NCBI GenBank assembly: GCA_034005165.1
Contig: JAVEVE010000001.1
Location: 186,001 to 250,000 of the forward strand
Length of the DNA: 64,000 nucleotides
From: UBA1573 sp034005165
Lineage (GTDB): Bacteria; Pseudomonadota; Alphaproteobacteria; Micavibrionales; Micavibrionaceae
Direction of reading: 5' to 3'
Shown here: piece by piece, positions 49,591 through 58,780 of the stretch
Position numbering within the stretch: position 1 is the stretch's first letter
Layout of the letters: every line of letters begins with the position of its first letter
Program-made: the position numbers and the translations under genes
The notes under the pieces: model-generated
Told to the model about the DNA's origin: nothing
Seen by the model: only the letters and a program-made list of their open reading frames with translations
Databases searched by the model: none

Positions 49591-50895
49591 TCATGAACCG
49601 AAGAGGCCGAGATATTTCTGATACTCGGCCTCTTCTATAGAGACCGTAACGAGCATTTTTTCTCCGTCAAATTCCCTATCCAAAATAGATGCATGTCGAT
49701 GCAACCATGAAAAGGCTTTGCCGTTAGCGGCATCAAGAGAGAGTGTCATTTGCTGCTGTTTACCTGCCATACGCGATTCAATAGCCGACAACAAATCATC
49801 CAACCCCTCACCCGTCCAAGCAGAAACCGGAATTTGTCGTCCACGCATATCAGGATCACGCAACCAAACGCCCCGCTCTGTTTCCACATCAAGCAAATCA
49901 ATTTTGTTAAACACCTCGATCACACGATCATCAACATCATAATCAATACCAAGATCACTTAGAATGGATATGACATCCACGCGCTGTGCCTCTGTCTCAG
50001 GAGAAGAAATATCCCGAACATGGAGGATAATATCCGCATACTCTACCTGCTCTAATGTTGCACGGAAGGCTGCAATCAAATGCGTCGGCAAGTCAGAAAT
50101 AAAGCCAACTGTATCCGACAATATAACCTGACGCCCCTTGGGAAGTTTAACCTTCCGCAAGGTTGGATCAAGAGTTGCAAATAGCAAATCTTGTGCAAAA
50201 ACTTCCGCACCGGTCAATGAGTTAAAAAGTGTAGATTTCCCGGCATTGGTATACCCAACCAACGCCACAACCGGAAACGGGACGCGTTCGCGGGAGCGCC
50301 GCTGTAAATCACGATTTTTCCGGACATGTTCCAATTGGGATTTCAGAGAAGTGATTTTGTCATCAATAATACGGCGATCCAACTCGATCTGCGTTTCACC
50401 GGGCCCCCCCATAAAACCTGCCCCACCACGCTGACGTTCAAGGTGTGTCCACGACCGCACAAGACGAGAGCGTTGATAAGTCAATGCAGCCAGCTCAACT
50501 TGCATTTTCCCTTCGCGGGTTTGAGCACGTTCACCGAAAATTTCAAGAATAAGACCTGTGCGGTCAATAACTTTGGCTTTCCAGTCGATTTCAAGATTTC
50601 TTTGCTGGACAGGAGACAATGCCGCATTCACAATCACAACTGTCGGCGAAAACTCTTCAACTAGTTGGGCAACAGACTCGCGATGACCTTTCCCTATAAA
50701 ATGTCCAGGAGAAATTTTGCGCACAGTGCAGCCATGAACATCAAGAACCTCGAGTGAAATAGCCTCAGCAAGTCCGGATATTTCGGATTTCATAGAATCG
50801 ACATCACGCAACGCAGAAACCTGCGCATCGTTCGTATGCGCAGTTTGCAAAATAGGGTGAACAATCAGACAGGTTCCACCCGTTTTATCAGTCAT
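49591..50895 (-). CDS. hflX: GTPase HflX
   Basis: A 434-residue ribosome-associated GTPase. The HflX domain has GGAGFMGGPGETQIELDRR (157 on). The G domain has GYTNAGKST (214-222), a DTVGFISDLPTHLI switch and NKID, with a C-terminal domain ending YQKYLGLFGS. It splits stalled 70S ribosomes under stress in well-studied species. It lies 6 bp downstream of hfq. A perfect 12-bp inverted repeat (49600-49635) lies inside its last coding codons. Confidence 0.96.
   Translation of the reverse strand: MTDKTGGTCLIVHPILQTAHTNDAQVSALRDVDSMKSEISGLAEAISLEVLDVHGCTVRKISPGHFIGKGHRESVAQLVEEFSPTVVIVNAALSPVQQRNLEIDWKAKVIDRTGLILEIFGERAQTREGKMQVELAALTYQRSRLVRSWTHLERQRGGAGFMGGPGETQIELDRRIIDDKITSLKSQLEHVRKNRDLQRRSRERVPFPVVALVGYTNAGKSTLFNSLTGAEVFAQDLLFATLDPTLRKVKLPKGRQVILSDTVGFISDLPTHLIAAFRATLEQVEYADIILHVRDISSPETEAQRVDVISILSDLGIDYDVDDRVIEVFNKIDLLDVETERGVWLRDPDMRGRQIPVSAWTGEGLDDLLSAIESRMAGKQQQMTLSLDAANGKAFSWLHRHASILDREFDGEKMLVTVSIEEAEYQKYLGLFGS
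49600..49635. repeat. Perfect 12-bp inverted repeat inside the 3' end of hflX
   Basis: GAAGAGGCCGAG (49600-49611), a 12-nt loop, CTCGGCCTCTTC (49624-49635). It encodes residues of the EEAEYQKYLGLFGS end of HflX and lies 20 bp from the end of the convergent M17 peptidase gene. There is no adjacent T-run on either strand. It may stop transcription from the peptidase side or protect 3' ends, or be a coding coincidence. Confidence 0.6.
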
Positions 50896-50901
50896 GACAA
50901 C

Positions 50902-51165
50902 TTATTCAGATTTGGCAGCTTCGGAAGTGTCAGCTTCATCACCATCATACAAAGACAATGGTCCAGAAGGCATGATTGTTGAAATCGCATGTTTGTATAC
51001 CAATTGGATATGGGAGTCGCGCTTCAGCAACAAACAGAAATTATCAAACCACGTAACAATTCCCTGCAACTTAACACCGTTCACAAGAAAAACTGTAACA
51101 GTGTGTTTTTCCTTACGGATTCTGTTTAAAAATACATCTTGGATATTTTGGCTTTTTTCGTTCAT
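50902..51165 (-). CDS. hfq: RNA chaperone Hfq
   Basis: An 87-residue Sm-like protein. Sm1 is VFLVNGVKLQGIVTWFDNFC and Sm2 is VYKHAISTIMPSG, preceded by the N-terminal QNIQDVFLNRIRKE helix. The C-terminal tail is short and acidic (DGDEADTSEAAKSE). It forms hexamers that join small RNAs to mRNAs. Its place between ntrYX and hflX is characteristic of alphaproteobacteria. Confidence 0.97.
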   Translation of the reverse strand: MNEKSQNIQDVFLNRIRKEKHTVTVFLVNGVKLQGIVTWFDNFCLLLKRDSHIQLVYKHAISTIMPSGPLSLYDGDEADTSEAAKSE

Positions 51166-51278
51166 CTAAAAATACACTCCGCTATTCTGTAAGCCACTTA
51201 AATAAATGTAGGCGCACAATAATCAACATCCCAAATAACAGCAAGAGCTATGTTGAAAAATTACCAGAGACACTCAAC

Positions 51279-51959
51279 TTATAGGCGTATATCTTTAATA
51301 TTTTCTACGGAATAGGGGAAAATTCCAATATTATGGCAATCAGAAAGTTTGCGAAGTCCGCTTTCCACAAAAACAGGAACCATACCAGCAGCCAAAGCAG
51401 CAACCATATCCGTTTCACTATCTCCGACATACCAGATAACATGCGCATCCGATAAGCCAGCCATATCCCTTGCCATCACAAGGGGATCAGCTTCAGGCTT
51501 ATCTCGCTCAGCTTTTCCCGCACCAACAATGCAAGAAAAGTATAAATCCCAACCATGTTCTTGCAATTCCGAAACAAGAAGATCGTGATTTTTATTACTG
51601 ATTAAAGCAGCAGGAATCTCACTATCCCTCATAGATTGTAAAAGTGCCTCAGCCCCGTCTATTGGTGAAAAGAAACTGAGATACCGCCCCCTTACAAATT
51701 CATAGAAGAGATTTTTAGCTTCCTCTGCACGATTTCCAAAGAGTTGGGGAAACAAATCCCGTGACGAACGGCGCATAAACCCTTTAACATCATCAAGAGT
51801 AAACTCCGGCAACCCTAACCGCGCAGTCATATAATCATATCCCGATTTAATTAAAGGCAAACCATCTGCAAGGGTTCCATCCCAATCGAAGAAAATAGCA
51901 TCAGGTTCCGGGAGCCTATCCTCAGGCGTTAGCGGTTTTGAATAGTCTGTCTTCTTCAA
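51279..51959 (-). CDS. HAD-family phosphatase (phosphoglycolate-phosphatase-like)
   Basis: A 226-residue HAD hydrolase. Motif I is FFDWDGTLADG, motif II is the Ser in ALISNK, motif III a Lys in GKAERDKPEADPLV, and motif IV is WYVGDSETDMVAALAAGM. A longer frame runs back through ntrX. The start is taken as TTG at 51959 (KKTDYSKPLTPED), six bases after GGGAGGAAA, the only good RBS. It overlaps the end of ntrX by 38 bp and lies upstream of hfq. Substrate unknown. Confidence 0.85.
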   Translation of the reverse strand: MKKTDYSKPLTPEDRLPEPDAIFFDWDGTLADGLPLIKSGYDYMTARLGLPEFTLDDVKGFMRRSSRDLFPQLFGNRAEEAKNLFYEFVRGRYLSFFSPIDGAEALLQSMRDSEIPAALISNKNHDLLVSELQEHGWDLYFSCIVGAGKAERDKPEADPLVMARDMAGLSDAHVIWYVGDSETDMVAALAAGMVPVFVESGLRKLSDCHNIGIFPYSVENIKDIRL

Positions 51960-53379
51960 GACTTTCCTCCCGGTCGGATGTAGAAATCTGAAGCATCTTA
52001 AGTTTTCTATGCAGCGCAGAACGCTCCATCCCAACAAACTGCGCTGTTCTCGAAATATTACCATTAAATCGCGTAATTTGAGCCAAAAGATATTCCCGCT
52101 CAAAAACTTCACGAGCCTCGCGCAGAGATAGGGAAATCATGTCCGTCTGCCAATCCCCCTTCAAAGAAGAATGAACAAACTGGGTAATTTCCTGCGGCAA
52201 CTCTCCAGCCTGAATTGGCGGGCAAGATATTCCACCTTCCTCCAGATCACATTTGGCAGTCACTGCCAACCATTCTACAAGGTTTTTCAATTGGCGGATA
52301 TTGCCAGGCCAAACATAGCTTTGGAGAGCGACTAAAGCCCCTTCGGAAAGCTCGCGAACTTTAAGCGTATCATCAACGCCTGAAGCACCACGATTCATTT
52401 CAATAAAATGCTTAACCAGCAACGGAATATCTTCCTTACGCTCTTGCAGCCTAGGGATAGAGACCGGAACAACATTGAGTCGATAAAACAAATCTTCCCT
52501 AAATTCTCCAGCAGAAATCTTGTCTTCAAGACTTTGCGCTGTAGATGAAATAACGCGCACATCAACTTTAATCGGCATTTGTCCATTGATGCGAACAAAA
52601 AATTGCTCTTGCAAAACACGTAGCAACTTCGCTTGTGTTTCAAGAGGCAAATCAGAGACTTCATCCAAAAACAATGTCCCACCATTTGCACGCTCTAAAA
52701 CGCCTGGGGAAACAACACCGCGTTCCTCACGTCCGAATAGCTTCTCTTCAAGATTTTCTGGCTCCAAAGACGCACAATCAACAACAATAAAAGGCGCCTT
52801 GCTCCGCATGGAGTTTTTGTGAAGATACCGCGCCGCAATTTCCTTACCAGAACCGGCAGCCCCGTTAATCAGAACGCGACTATTGGTTGGAGCAATCTTA
52901 TCCAGCGCAGACAACATGGTTTGAAAGACTTGAGACTTCCCGACAAGATCAGCGTGTGTTTCCTCCTGAACACGCAAAACAGCATTCTCGCGCCGCAAGG
53001 ATGCAGTCTCGAGAGCTCGGTCAATCATCAACAACAAACGATCGGTTTTAAACGGTTTCTCAATAAAATCATATGCTCCTATCTTGATAGCCTTTACAGC
53101 CGTCTCGATCGTGCCATGACCACTAATCATGACCACAGGCAAATTCGGATAATCGACTTTAATCTTTTCGAGAATAGAAAGCCCGTCATATTCGCTATTT
53201 TTAAGCCAGATATCCAATACGACCAATGAGTAAGGCTTCTTGGCCAAGGCCTCGTAGACTTGAGAGGCGCTCTCGGCCTGACCTGTCCCATATCCTTCGT
53301 CTTCAAGAATACCAACGATCAAAGCCCGAATATCGGCTTCATCATCTACAATCAAAATATCAGCTTTGGATTTCGTCAT
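51922..53379 (-). CDS. ntrX: Nitrogen regulation response regulator NtrX
   Basis: A 485-residue NtrC-family regulator started at MTKSKADILIVDDEADIRAL. The receiver domain carries the phospho-Asp in LVVLDIWLK. The AAA+ domain has NGAAGSGKEIAARYLHKNSM and a Walker B-like GTLFLDEVSDLP, and the C-terminal Fis-type HTH is around RTAQFVGMERSALHRKLKML. The sigma-54 contact loop GAFTGA is absent (EEKLFGREERGVVSPGVLER), as in other NtrX proteins, so it may not activate sigma-54 classically. It pairs with NtrY directly upstream. Confidence 0.95.
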   Translation of the reverse strand: MTKSKADILIVDDEADIRALIVGILEDEGYGTGQAESASQVYEALAKKPYSLVVLDIWLKNSEYDGLSILEKIKVDYPNLPVVMISGHGTIETAVKAIKIGAYDFIEKPFKTDRLLLMIDRALETASLRRENAVLRVQEETHADLVGKSQVFQTMLSALDKIAPTNSRVLINGAAGSGKEIAARYLHKNSMRSKAPFIVVDCASLEPENLEEKLFGREERGVVSPGVLERANGGTLFLDEVSDLPLETQAKLLRVLQEQFFVRINGQMPIKVDVRVISSTAQSLEDKISAGEFREDLFYRLNVVPVSIPRLQERKEDIPLLVKHFIEMNRGASGVDDTLKVRELSEGALVALQSYVWPGNIRQLKNLVEWLAVTAKCDLEEGGISCPPIQAGELPQEITQFVHSSLKGDWQTDMISLSLREAREVFEREYLLAQITRFNGNISRTAQFVGMERSALHRKLKMLQISTSDREESLEEDRLFKTANA

Positions 53380-53402
53380 CGTTACCAAATCAATGTCCCA
53401 GA

Positions 53403-55709
53403 TCAATACTCTCCGGTAGTGTCAGATAGAACCGGAAGCTCAAGAACGACACATGCGCCGCCCAAATCCTTCCAGTCATGAATCAATCTTATACGATCAT
53501 CCACCCCGAAGGAAAGGCTTCCAGAATGGTCTTCCATAATTTTTTTCACTATAGCAAGCCCCAAACCAGTCCCCTTCTCTTTATAGGTAACATAAGGTTC
53601 TGTCAAAGATTCCGGAGTAATATCCTCAGGAAACCCTGGCCCATTATCCTGAATAACAATCAGGAGGCTCTCTGCATCATTCTCGCCATCTTTGCGAAAG
53701 ACCTTATGCAGCCAAACACCTATCTCGGGCTGAAATCCATCACCCTTGCAACTTTCCGCAAGTGACTCCTCAGCATTTTTCAACAGGTTAATAATTGCCT
53801 GACGGATCTGCTGCTCATCGCAATGCACAATAGTTTTATCAGGCAACGGAAAGGACGTTCCCGAGAAAGTTACCTTGCCATGAGCCTGTTTGGCAAACAG
53901 GACACAATCAGAAACAAGCGTCCCTATATTTACAGGCAGCATCTTCGGCTCAGGCATCCTTGCAAATGCAGAAAATTCATTCACCATGTGCCCGATATCC
54001 CCGACATGGCGGATAATCGTATCGATACATTGTGAGAAAATGCGTTGATCGTCTTCTCCCAGTTGCCCCATATATTTTCTCTTCAACCGTTCTGCAGACA
54101 GCTGGATAGGAGTCAGAGGATTTTTAATTTCATGGGCAATACGCCGTGCAACATCAGCCCAAGCAACCTTACGCTGGGCAGATTGAACATCAGTAATATC
54201 ATCAAATGTTATAACCGCACCAACATCCTTATCACCTAACAATTCAATTCCTACCCTAACCAATAAAGTCCGCCGTCCCTTCTCGATTGTTTGCACGGAA
54301 ACTTCAGTCTCATGCACTTTGTCAGGGCGATTATAAGCCTGATCAATAACATCAACCAGATCCGGAAACAAATCACGGATATTTAAAGCCAGAAGGCTCT
54401 CTGCTTTGCGTCCCAGAATATTGGCTGCCGATGCATTTGCCAGCGTCACTCGCCCATCCTTTCCCAAACTGAGTACACCGGACGTCACTCCAGCCAGGAT
54501 GGTCTCTGTAAACTGACGGCGTTCATCAATACGCTGGTTTGCTTGAATCAATTCGCTGCGCTGATCCTGAATTTGGCGTGTCATTCTATTAAAAGATCGT
54601 GCCAAATGATCAAACTCCTCAAATCCGCTATTATCGGCAACCATAGCCGTCAAATCACCTTTGCGCACACGATCAGAAGCTTCAATCAAAGATACAATAG
54701 GCGTCGCCAGACGGCGAGCAAAAGTCAAGGCAAAAAACACTGCAGAACACAGTAAAATCAAGGCCACGACAATGTATATCATCGTCACAGTCCGCCGCAA
54801 CCCTATATAACGATCGGCCATTTCATCATATTTCTTAACCGCTTCACGCGTAGTCTCGAGATGCTTTAGCACATTACTTTCGACAGATCTCCCGACAAAC
54901 AGATAACTGTCATCAGCAAAATTGGATAAGCGAACCAAAGCTTGGACACGATCATCATCTGCGGCTGTCAGAATAACAACTTCACCATCATCTGCACTGG
55001 AAAGGACATATCCCGGAATATCCTGTTCCAAGAACTCAGAAGCATCGCCAACATTCGCAATAACAACCTTGTCTTTATTGAAAATTACTGCCTCGGATAA
55101 TCCGCGCAACACACTTTGCGTTTCAACAAATCGCGCAAATCCGGCTGGGTTCGTGTAAACAAGATCGGCTTCATGATCCAAATCTTTCGCCATGGCCATA
55201 ATGTCTGCACGAATGACCTGATGATGCTCACGCAAATAAGACTCTGCGACTTCTTGAGACTCATTGACAGCTGTGCGCACACGATCACTAAACCATGTCT
55301 GCACGCCATAATGAAAGAAGAACAAAGAAAAAATCGTCATAATGACGGCTGGCGCCATAGCCAGAAGACCAAAAATATAAACCAGCCTTAAGTGAAGCCG
55401 GGCTCCCGGAATCCCACGCCGCCATGTTGTAAAAAGCGAAACCACACGACGAGCAATCAAAATACCCAGCACGCATAAAATAACAAGATCAAGATTCAAA
55501 AGCCAAATCACAGCATCAGGACTATCTCCGAATGGCGGAGCAGACTTTAAAGCGGCATAGGTCGCAATCCCAGCCAAAACAGCCAGAAAAATAAAGACAA
55601 GAGCCAAACGACCATCCCACGAGGATCGCAAGCGACTACGTATCCACAATAAGCGGACAGGCACACGCATTAAGCCAAAAAATCCTTGCGGGGAGGCAGT
55701 TTTCGTCAT
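53403..55709 (-). CDS. ntrY: Nitrogen regulation sensor histidine kinase NtrY
   Basis: A 768-residue membrane kinase. N-terminal membrane helices (about residues 33-50, 66-87 and 103-130) precede a periplasmic/extracytoplasmic region and another helix near 300-325. HAMP, PAS and HisKA follow, with the phospho-His in DVARRIAHEIKNPLTPIQLS, then HATPase_c with NLLKNAEES, DNGPGFP and TGLGLAIVKK. It controls nitrogen, redox or envelope responses with NtrX in alphaproteobacteria. It is followed by ntrX 23 bp downstream and is divergent from ispDF. Confidence 0.96.
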   Translation of the reverse strand: MTKTASPQGFFGLMRVPVRLLWIRSRLRSSWDGRLALVFIFLAVLAGIATYAALKSAPPFGDSPDAVIWLLNLDLVILCVLGILIARRVVSLFTTWRRGIPGARLHLRLVYIFGLLAMAPAVIMTIFSLFFFHYGVQTWFSDRVRTAVNESQEVAESYLREHHQVIRADIMAMAKDLDHEADLVYTNPAGFARFVETQSVLRGLSEAVIFNKDKVVIANVGDASEFLEQDIPGYVLSSADDGEVVILTAADDDRVQALVRLSNFADDSYLFVGRSVESNVLKHLETTREAVKKYDEMADRYIGLRRTVTMIYIVVALILLCSAVFFALTFARRLATPIVSLIEASDRVRKGDLTAMVADNSGFEEFDHLARSFNRMTRQIQDQRSELIQANQRIDERRQFTETILAGVTSGVLSLGKDGRVTLANASAANILGRKAESLLALNIRDLFPDLVDVIDQAYNRPDKVHETEVSVQTIEKGRRTLLVRVGIELLGDKDVGAVITFDDITDVQSAQRKVAWADVARRIAHEIKNPLTPIQLSAERLKRKYMGQLGEDDQRIFSQCIDTIIRHVGDIGHMVNEFSAFARMPEPKMLPVNIGTLVSDCVLFAKQAHGKVTFSGTSFPLPDKTIVHCDEQQIRQAIINLLKNAEESLAESCKGDGFQPEIGVWLHKVFRKDGENDAESLLIVIQDNGPGFPEDITPESLTEPYVTYKEKGTGLGLAIVKKIMEDHSGSLSFGVDDRIRLIHDWKDLGGACVVLELPVLSDTTGEY

Positions 55710-55761
55710 AGGACGAAATATCCCTGTTCATGGGCAAAAAAGCAAGCTAAACCATACAATT

Positions 55762-56961
55762 ATGATGATAAATACAGGTCAAAACACTCCATTTTCAGTG
55801 ATAATCGTGGCAGCAGGCTCCGGAAGCCGCATGAACGCGGATTTGCCTAAGCAATTTTTGAAAATAGGCAAGAAAACAATCCTGCGGCACACACTAGAAA
55901 AATTTGCCTCACATCCGGCGCTTCAATCAATAACAGTGGTCATCAACCCCGATCATCAGGATCTTTACGAAGCCAGTATTAGAGGCCTTGAAGGAAAAAT
56001 TTTACCCCCTGTGAATGGTGGCGAAACCCGTCAGGACAGTGTTCGGAATGCAATCGAATCTCTAAAAGCAGACGAAAACGATATTATCCTCATCCATGAT
56101 GCCGCGCGGCCAGCGCTGCACGAAGATGACCTGAACCAAATCCTTGAGATCGTAGCACTACATGACGCAGCAACGCTTACAGGATCGGTCAAAGACACGC
56201 TTCGCAAATCAAAAAATAACATCCTTACTGAAACAATAGACAGGGACTCCACACTCTGCATACAAACCCCACAGGCCTTTAGGTTCGGAATCATAAAATC
56301 CGCCCATCATCTGCTAAAAGACAAAACAGCAACAGACGATACGGCTCTCGTCACAGAAATAGGGCATGACGTAAAAGCAGTTATAGCCCGATACCCTAAC
56401 CCTAAAGTCACAACACGAGACGATCTTGAGTACGCAACATTCCTTCTGAACAAAGGCAAAGAAACCATGATAATTCCTAAAACAGCCCTCGGATATGATG
56501 TACACGCCTTCGGAGAAGACGCCCAAACCATTCGTATTGGCGGCATAGACATCCCTCACGCACGTAAGCTAGCTGGACATTCGGACGCAGACGTTGTCCT
56601 ACATGCCATTACTGATGCCGTATACGGTCTATTAGCAGATGGGGATATCGGGGCCCACTTCCCGCCAAGCGATCCGGCTCATAAAGGCAAAGACAGTACG
56701 ATTTTTCTCAAAGAAGCCCTTTCCGATTTGAAGGGAGCAAAAGGTATTATTCATCATGTCGACACAACAATTATCTGTGAAACTCCCAAAATAGGCCCGC
56801 ATCGTGAAGCAATGCGCCAGCGTATTGCAGAAATTATGAATCTTCCCCTGTCCAGAGTTTCCGTCAAAGCGACAACAACTGAAGGTTTGGGATTTACAGG
56901 TCGTCAAGAAGGTATTGCCGCACAATCACTTGTCACCGCCTCATTCCCGAATGAAGAATAA
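55762..56961 (+). CDS. ispDF: Bifunctional IspD/IspF (MEP pathway)
   Basis: A 399-residue fusion. IspD (about 1-228) has IVAAGSGSRMNADLPKQFL, GGETRQDSVRNAI, LIHDAARPALHE and CIQTPQAF. IspF (about 238-399) has GYDVHAFGED, GIDIPHARKLAGHSDADVVL, HAITDAVYGLLADGDIGAHF and ATTTEGLGFTGRQEGIAAQS. It makes CDP-ME and then MEcPP in isoprenoid precursor synthesis. The fusion is typical of alphaproteobacteria and some epsilonproteobacteria. The ATG at 55762 is followed by a second in-frame ATG, and either may be used. pgpA follows. Confidence 0.97.
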   Translation: MMINTGQNTPFSVIIVAAGSGSRMNADLPKQFLKIGKKTILRHTLEKFASHPALQSITVVINPDHQDLYEASIRGLEGKILPPVNGGETRQDSVRNAIESLKADENDIILIHDAARPALHEDDLNQILEIVALHDAATLTGSVKDTLRKSKNNILTETIDRDSTLCIQTPQAFRFGIIKSAHHLLKDKTATDDTALVTEIGHDVKAVIARYPNPKVTTRDDLEYATFLLNKGKETMIIPKTALGYDVHAFGEDAQTIRIGGIDIPHARKLAGHSDADVVLHAITDAVYGLLADGDIGAHFPPSDPAHKGKDSTIFLKEALSDLKGAKGIIHHVDTTIICETPKIGPHREAMRQRIAEIMNLPLSRVSVKATTTEGLGFTGRQEGIAAQSLVTASFPNEE

Positions 56962-56965
56962 ACGC

Positions 56966-57502
56966 ATGCAAAATATAAAAGAAAAATTTCTAACAAAATA
57001 CGAAACAGTAAAAGAAAATCGTTCACTTTTCGTATCTCGTCTCAACATCACGTCACCGGAATTCCAGATAGCAACATGGTTCGGGTCAGGATTGATAATC
57101 CCTGCCCCCGGGACATGGGGTACAGTCGGTGGCGCACTTTTCGGTATTGCCTTGATGTTTTTCACATCCTCATTCGCAACGGTATTAGTGGCCGTAGCCT
57201 TAACAGTAATCGGATATTGGGCCATCCGTAAAATCGAACACATCACTCAAGATCACGACAGTTCCTTTATCGTCATAGACGAAGTCATTGCCATTCTTCT
57301 GGTTTTTGCCTTAATGCCTGAATTTTCTACACTTATGACATTATCCGGATTTGTAATTTTCAGATTTTTTGATGCCGCAAAGCCGTGGCCTATCAATTGG
57401 TTAGACAGACAAATTGGCGGTGCTGCCGGAGTCATAGTGGACGACCTTATGGCCGCACTATATACTCTGCTCATCCTATGGGGGTACTATGGATTTATCT
57501 GA
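56966..57502 (+). CDS. pgpA: Phosphatidylglycerophosphatase A
   Basis: A 178-residue integral membrane phosphatase from MQNIKEKFLTKYET; an ATG at 56951, overlapping the ispDF end, is also possible. Conserved motifs are IIPAPGTWGTVGGALFG and DHDSSFIVIDEVIAILLVF, then FVIFRFFDAAKPWPINWLD and GGAAGVIVDDLMAALYT. It dephosphorylates phosphatidylglycerophosphate to phosphatidylglycerol. It lies between ispDF and the CinA-type gene and overlaps the latter by 14 bp. A hydrophilic N-terminal extension of ~40 residues precedes the membrane core. Confidence 0.94.
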   Translation: MQNIKEKFLTKYETVKENRSLFVSRLNITSPEFQIATWFGSGLIIPAPGTWGTVGGALFGIALMFFTSSFATVLVAVALTVIGYWAIRKIEHITQDHDSSFIVIDEVIAILLVFALMPEFSTLMTLSGFVIFRFFDAAKPWPINWLDRQIGGAAGVIVDDLMAALYTLLILWGYYGFI

Positions 57503-57971
57503 TCTCGTTCGCACAGTCAGTGACGTGCTTCGCACCAAAAAACTACGGCTTACTACAGCCGAGTCTTGTACAGGAGGCCTGATCTCCAGCTTGCTCACAG
57601 ATTTAGCAGGCTCTTCGGATATTTTTGATCGAGGATTTGTAACTTATTCGAACCAATCAAAAATGGATATGCTCGGCGTCTCTCCCCTGACAATAGATGA
57701 ATACGGAGCAGTCAGTGCATTAACCGCTGCCGAAATGGCAAAAGGCGCTCTGGAACACTCCCAAGCTGACCTCTCTATTGCAGTAACGGGTATAGCGGGG
57801 CCAAGCGGCGGCACACCTGAAAAGCCGGTAGGCTTGGTTTATATTGCCTTTTCTCGCAGGGGCGGTGAAACCATTGTCGAGGAAAACATTTTTAGAGGCG
57901 AGCGCTCTGATGTACGTTTTACAACTGCCAAAACAGCTCTCGAAACAGTTCTGAACAAAATCGGCGAATAG
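57489..57971 (+). CDS. cinA: CinA C-terminal domain protein, nicotinamide-nucleotide amidohydrolase
   Basis: A 160-residue protein made only of the CinA C-terminal amidohydrolase domain (also called PncC). Motifs are LTTAESCTGGLISSLLTDLA and DRGFVTYSNQSKMDMLGV, then AVTGIAGPSGGTPEKPVGLV. It converts NMN to nicotinate mononucleotide in pyridine nucleotide recycling. Its ATG overlaps the end of pgpA by 14 bp, the last step of ispDF-pgpA-cinA. Confidence 0.94.
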   Translation: MDLSDLVRTVSDVLRTKKLRLTTAESCTGGLISSLLTDLAGSSDIFDRGFVTYSNQSKMDMLGVSPLTIDEYGAVSALTAAEMAKGALEHSQADLSIAVTGIAGPSGGTPEKPVGLVYIAFSRRGGETIVEENIFRGERSDVRFTTAKTALETVLNKIGE

Positions 57972-57975
57972 AGAA

Positions 57976-57997
57976 TTGCAGCCCATTACGGCTGCAA
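57976..57997. terminator. Hairpin between convergent cinA and SIMPL genes
   Basis: TTGCAGCC (57976-57983), loop CATTAC, GGCTGCAA (57990-57997). The perfect 8-bp stem spans the stop codon of the minus-strand SIMPL gene and begins 5 bp after the cinA stop. It can act in both directions but has no long T-run. Confidence 0.6.
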
Positions 57998-58756
57998 AAT
58001 CACTCGAGCGTTAACATTCACGTTAACTGTACTTTTTCCTGGCTCTGCAACAGGAGCAGACATCGCATCAGAAGCCCCGATAGACATCATCTCCATTTTT
58101 GCCATGCCACGCATCATCGGCATCGGTGTTGGCATGTAAGATCCATCAACATTCAAGTCAACAATCTCATAACTTGATTTATCAAGAGATTTTGCAATCA
58201 AAGCAGCTTTATCCTGAATTTTTTTCAAAGCTCCAACCAGCAATTCATCCTTGTACCCTTCTGCCTTATCCGGAGACAGCGTGTAAGACAGGCCATTCAT
58301 TACAAAACCTGCTTCTTGCACTTTAGCAACAGCATCAAGAATTTTTTGGGAGTCTTTTGATTTGAAATCCAGTGTCTGACTTCCCTTCCAGATCTCACGT
58401 TTTTTCTGTTCCGTCAGTGAAAGAATAACTTTGGGCTGAGGATTTGGATCATAAATGTAAACGTAATACTGGCCAGTAGAGACTTCTATATCTTTATCGC
58501 TTTTCAACTGATCAACAACTTTTTTCATCAGCTTGTTAATCTTATCCTGAACAATACGGGAATCCGCATCCTCTACTTCGATGCGCATACCGGCAACCAA
58601 CATATCCTGCTCAGCTTCAACCTGATCTTGGGCAGACAACGTCACAAGAACCTGTCCCTTACCAAGAACCGGGGTTCTGTCTTGGGCCAAGACAGCAGAA
58701 CTGGAGAAAGCAACACCACTGACAACTGCCAGAATAGTTAAAAAGTACCGTTTCAT
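57986..58756 (-). CDS. SIMPL domain (DUF541) periplasmic protein
   Basis: A 256-residue exported protein. The signal peptide is MKRYFLTILAVVSGVAFSSS to about residue 24 (VLA-QD). The SIMPL pattern is seen in GKGQVLVTLSAQDQVEAEQD, GLSYTLSPDKAEGYKDELLV and QDKAALIAKSLD, with Met-rich stretches (MPTPMPMMRGMAKMEMM) before the end and a final strand (STVNVNVNARVIL). Family members act in the envelope and in stress tolerance; biochemical activity is unclear. The Met cluster could bind metal but this is inference. It follows the COQ10-type gene by 24 bp. Confidence 0.88.
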   Translation of the reverse strand: MKRYFLTILAVVSGVAFSSSAVLAQDRTPVLGKGQVLVTLSAQDQVEAEQDMLVAGMRIEVEDADSRIVQDKINKLMKKVVDQLKSDKDIEVSTGQYYVYIYDPNPQPKVILSLTEQKKREIWKGSQTLDFKSKDSQKILDAVAKVQEAGFVMNGLSYTLSPDKAEGYKDELLVGALKKIQDKAALIAKSLDKSSYEIVDLNVDGSYMPTPMPMMRGMAKMEMMSIGASDAMSAPVAEPGKSTVNVNVNARVILQP

Positions 58757-58780
58757 TATAACCTCTCAATCACAAAAAAA

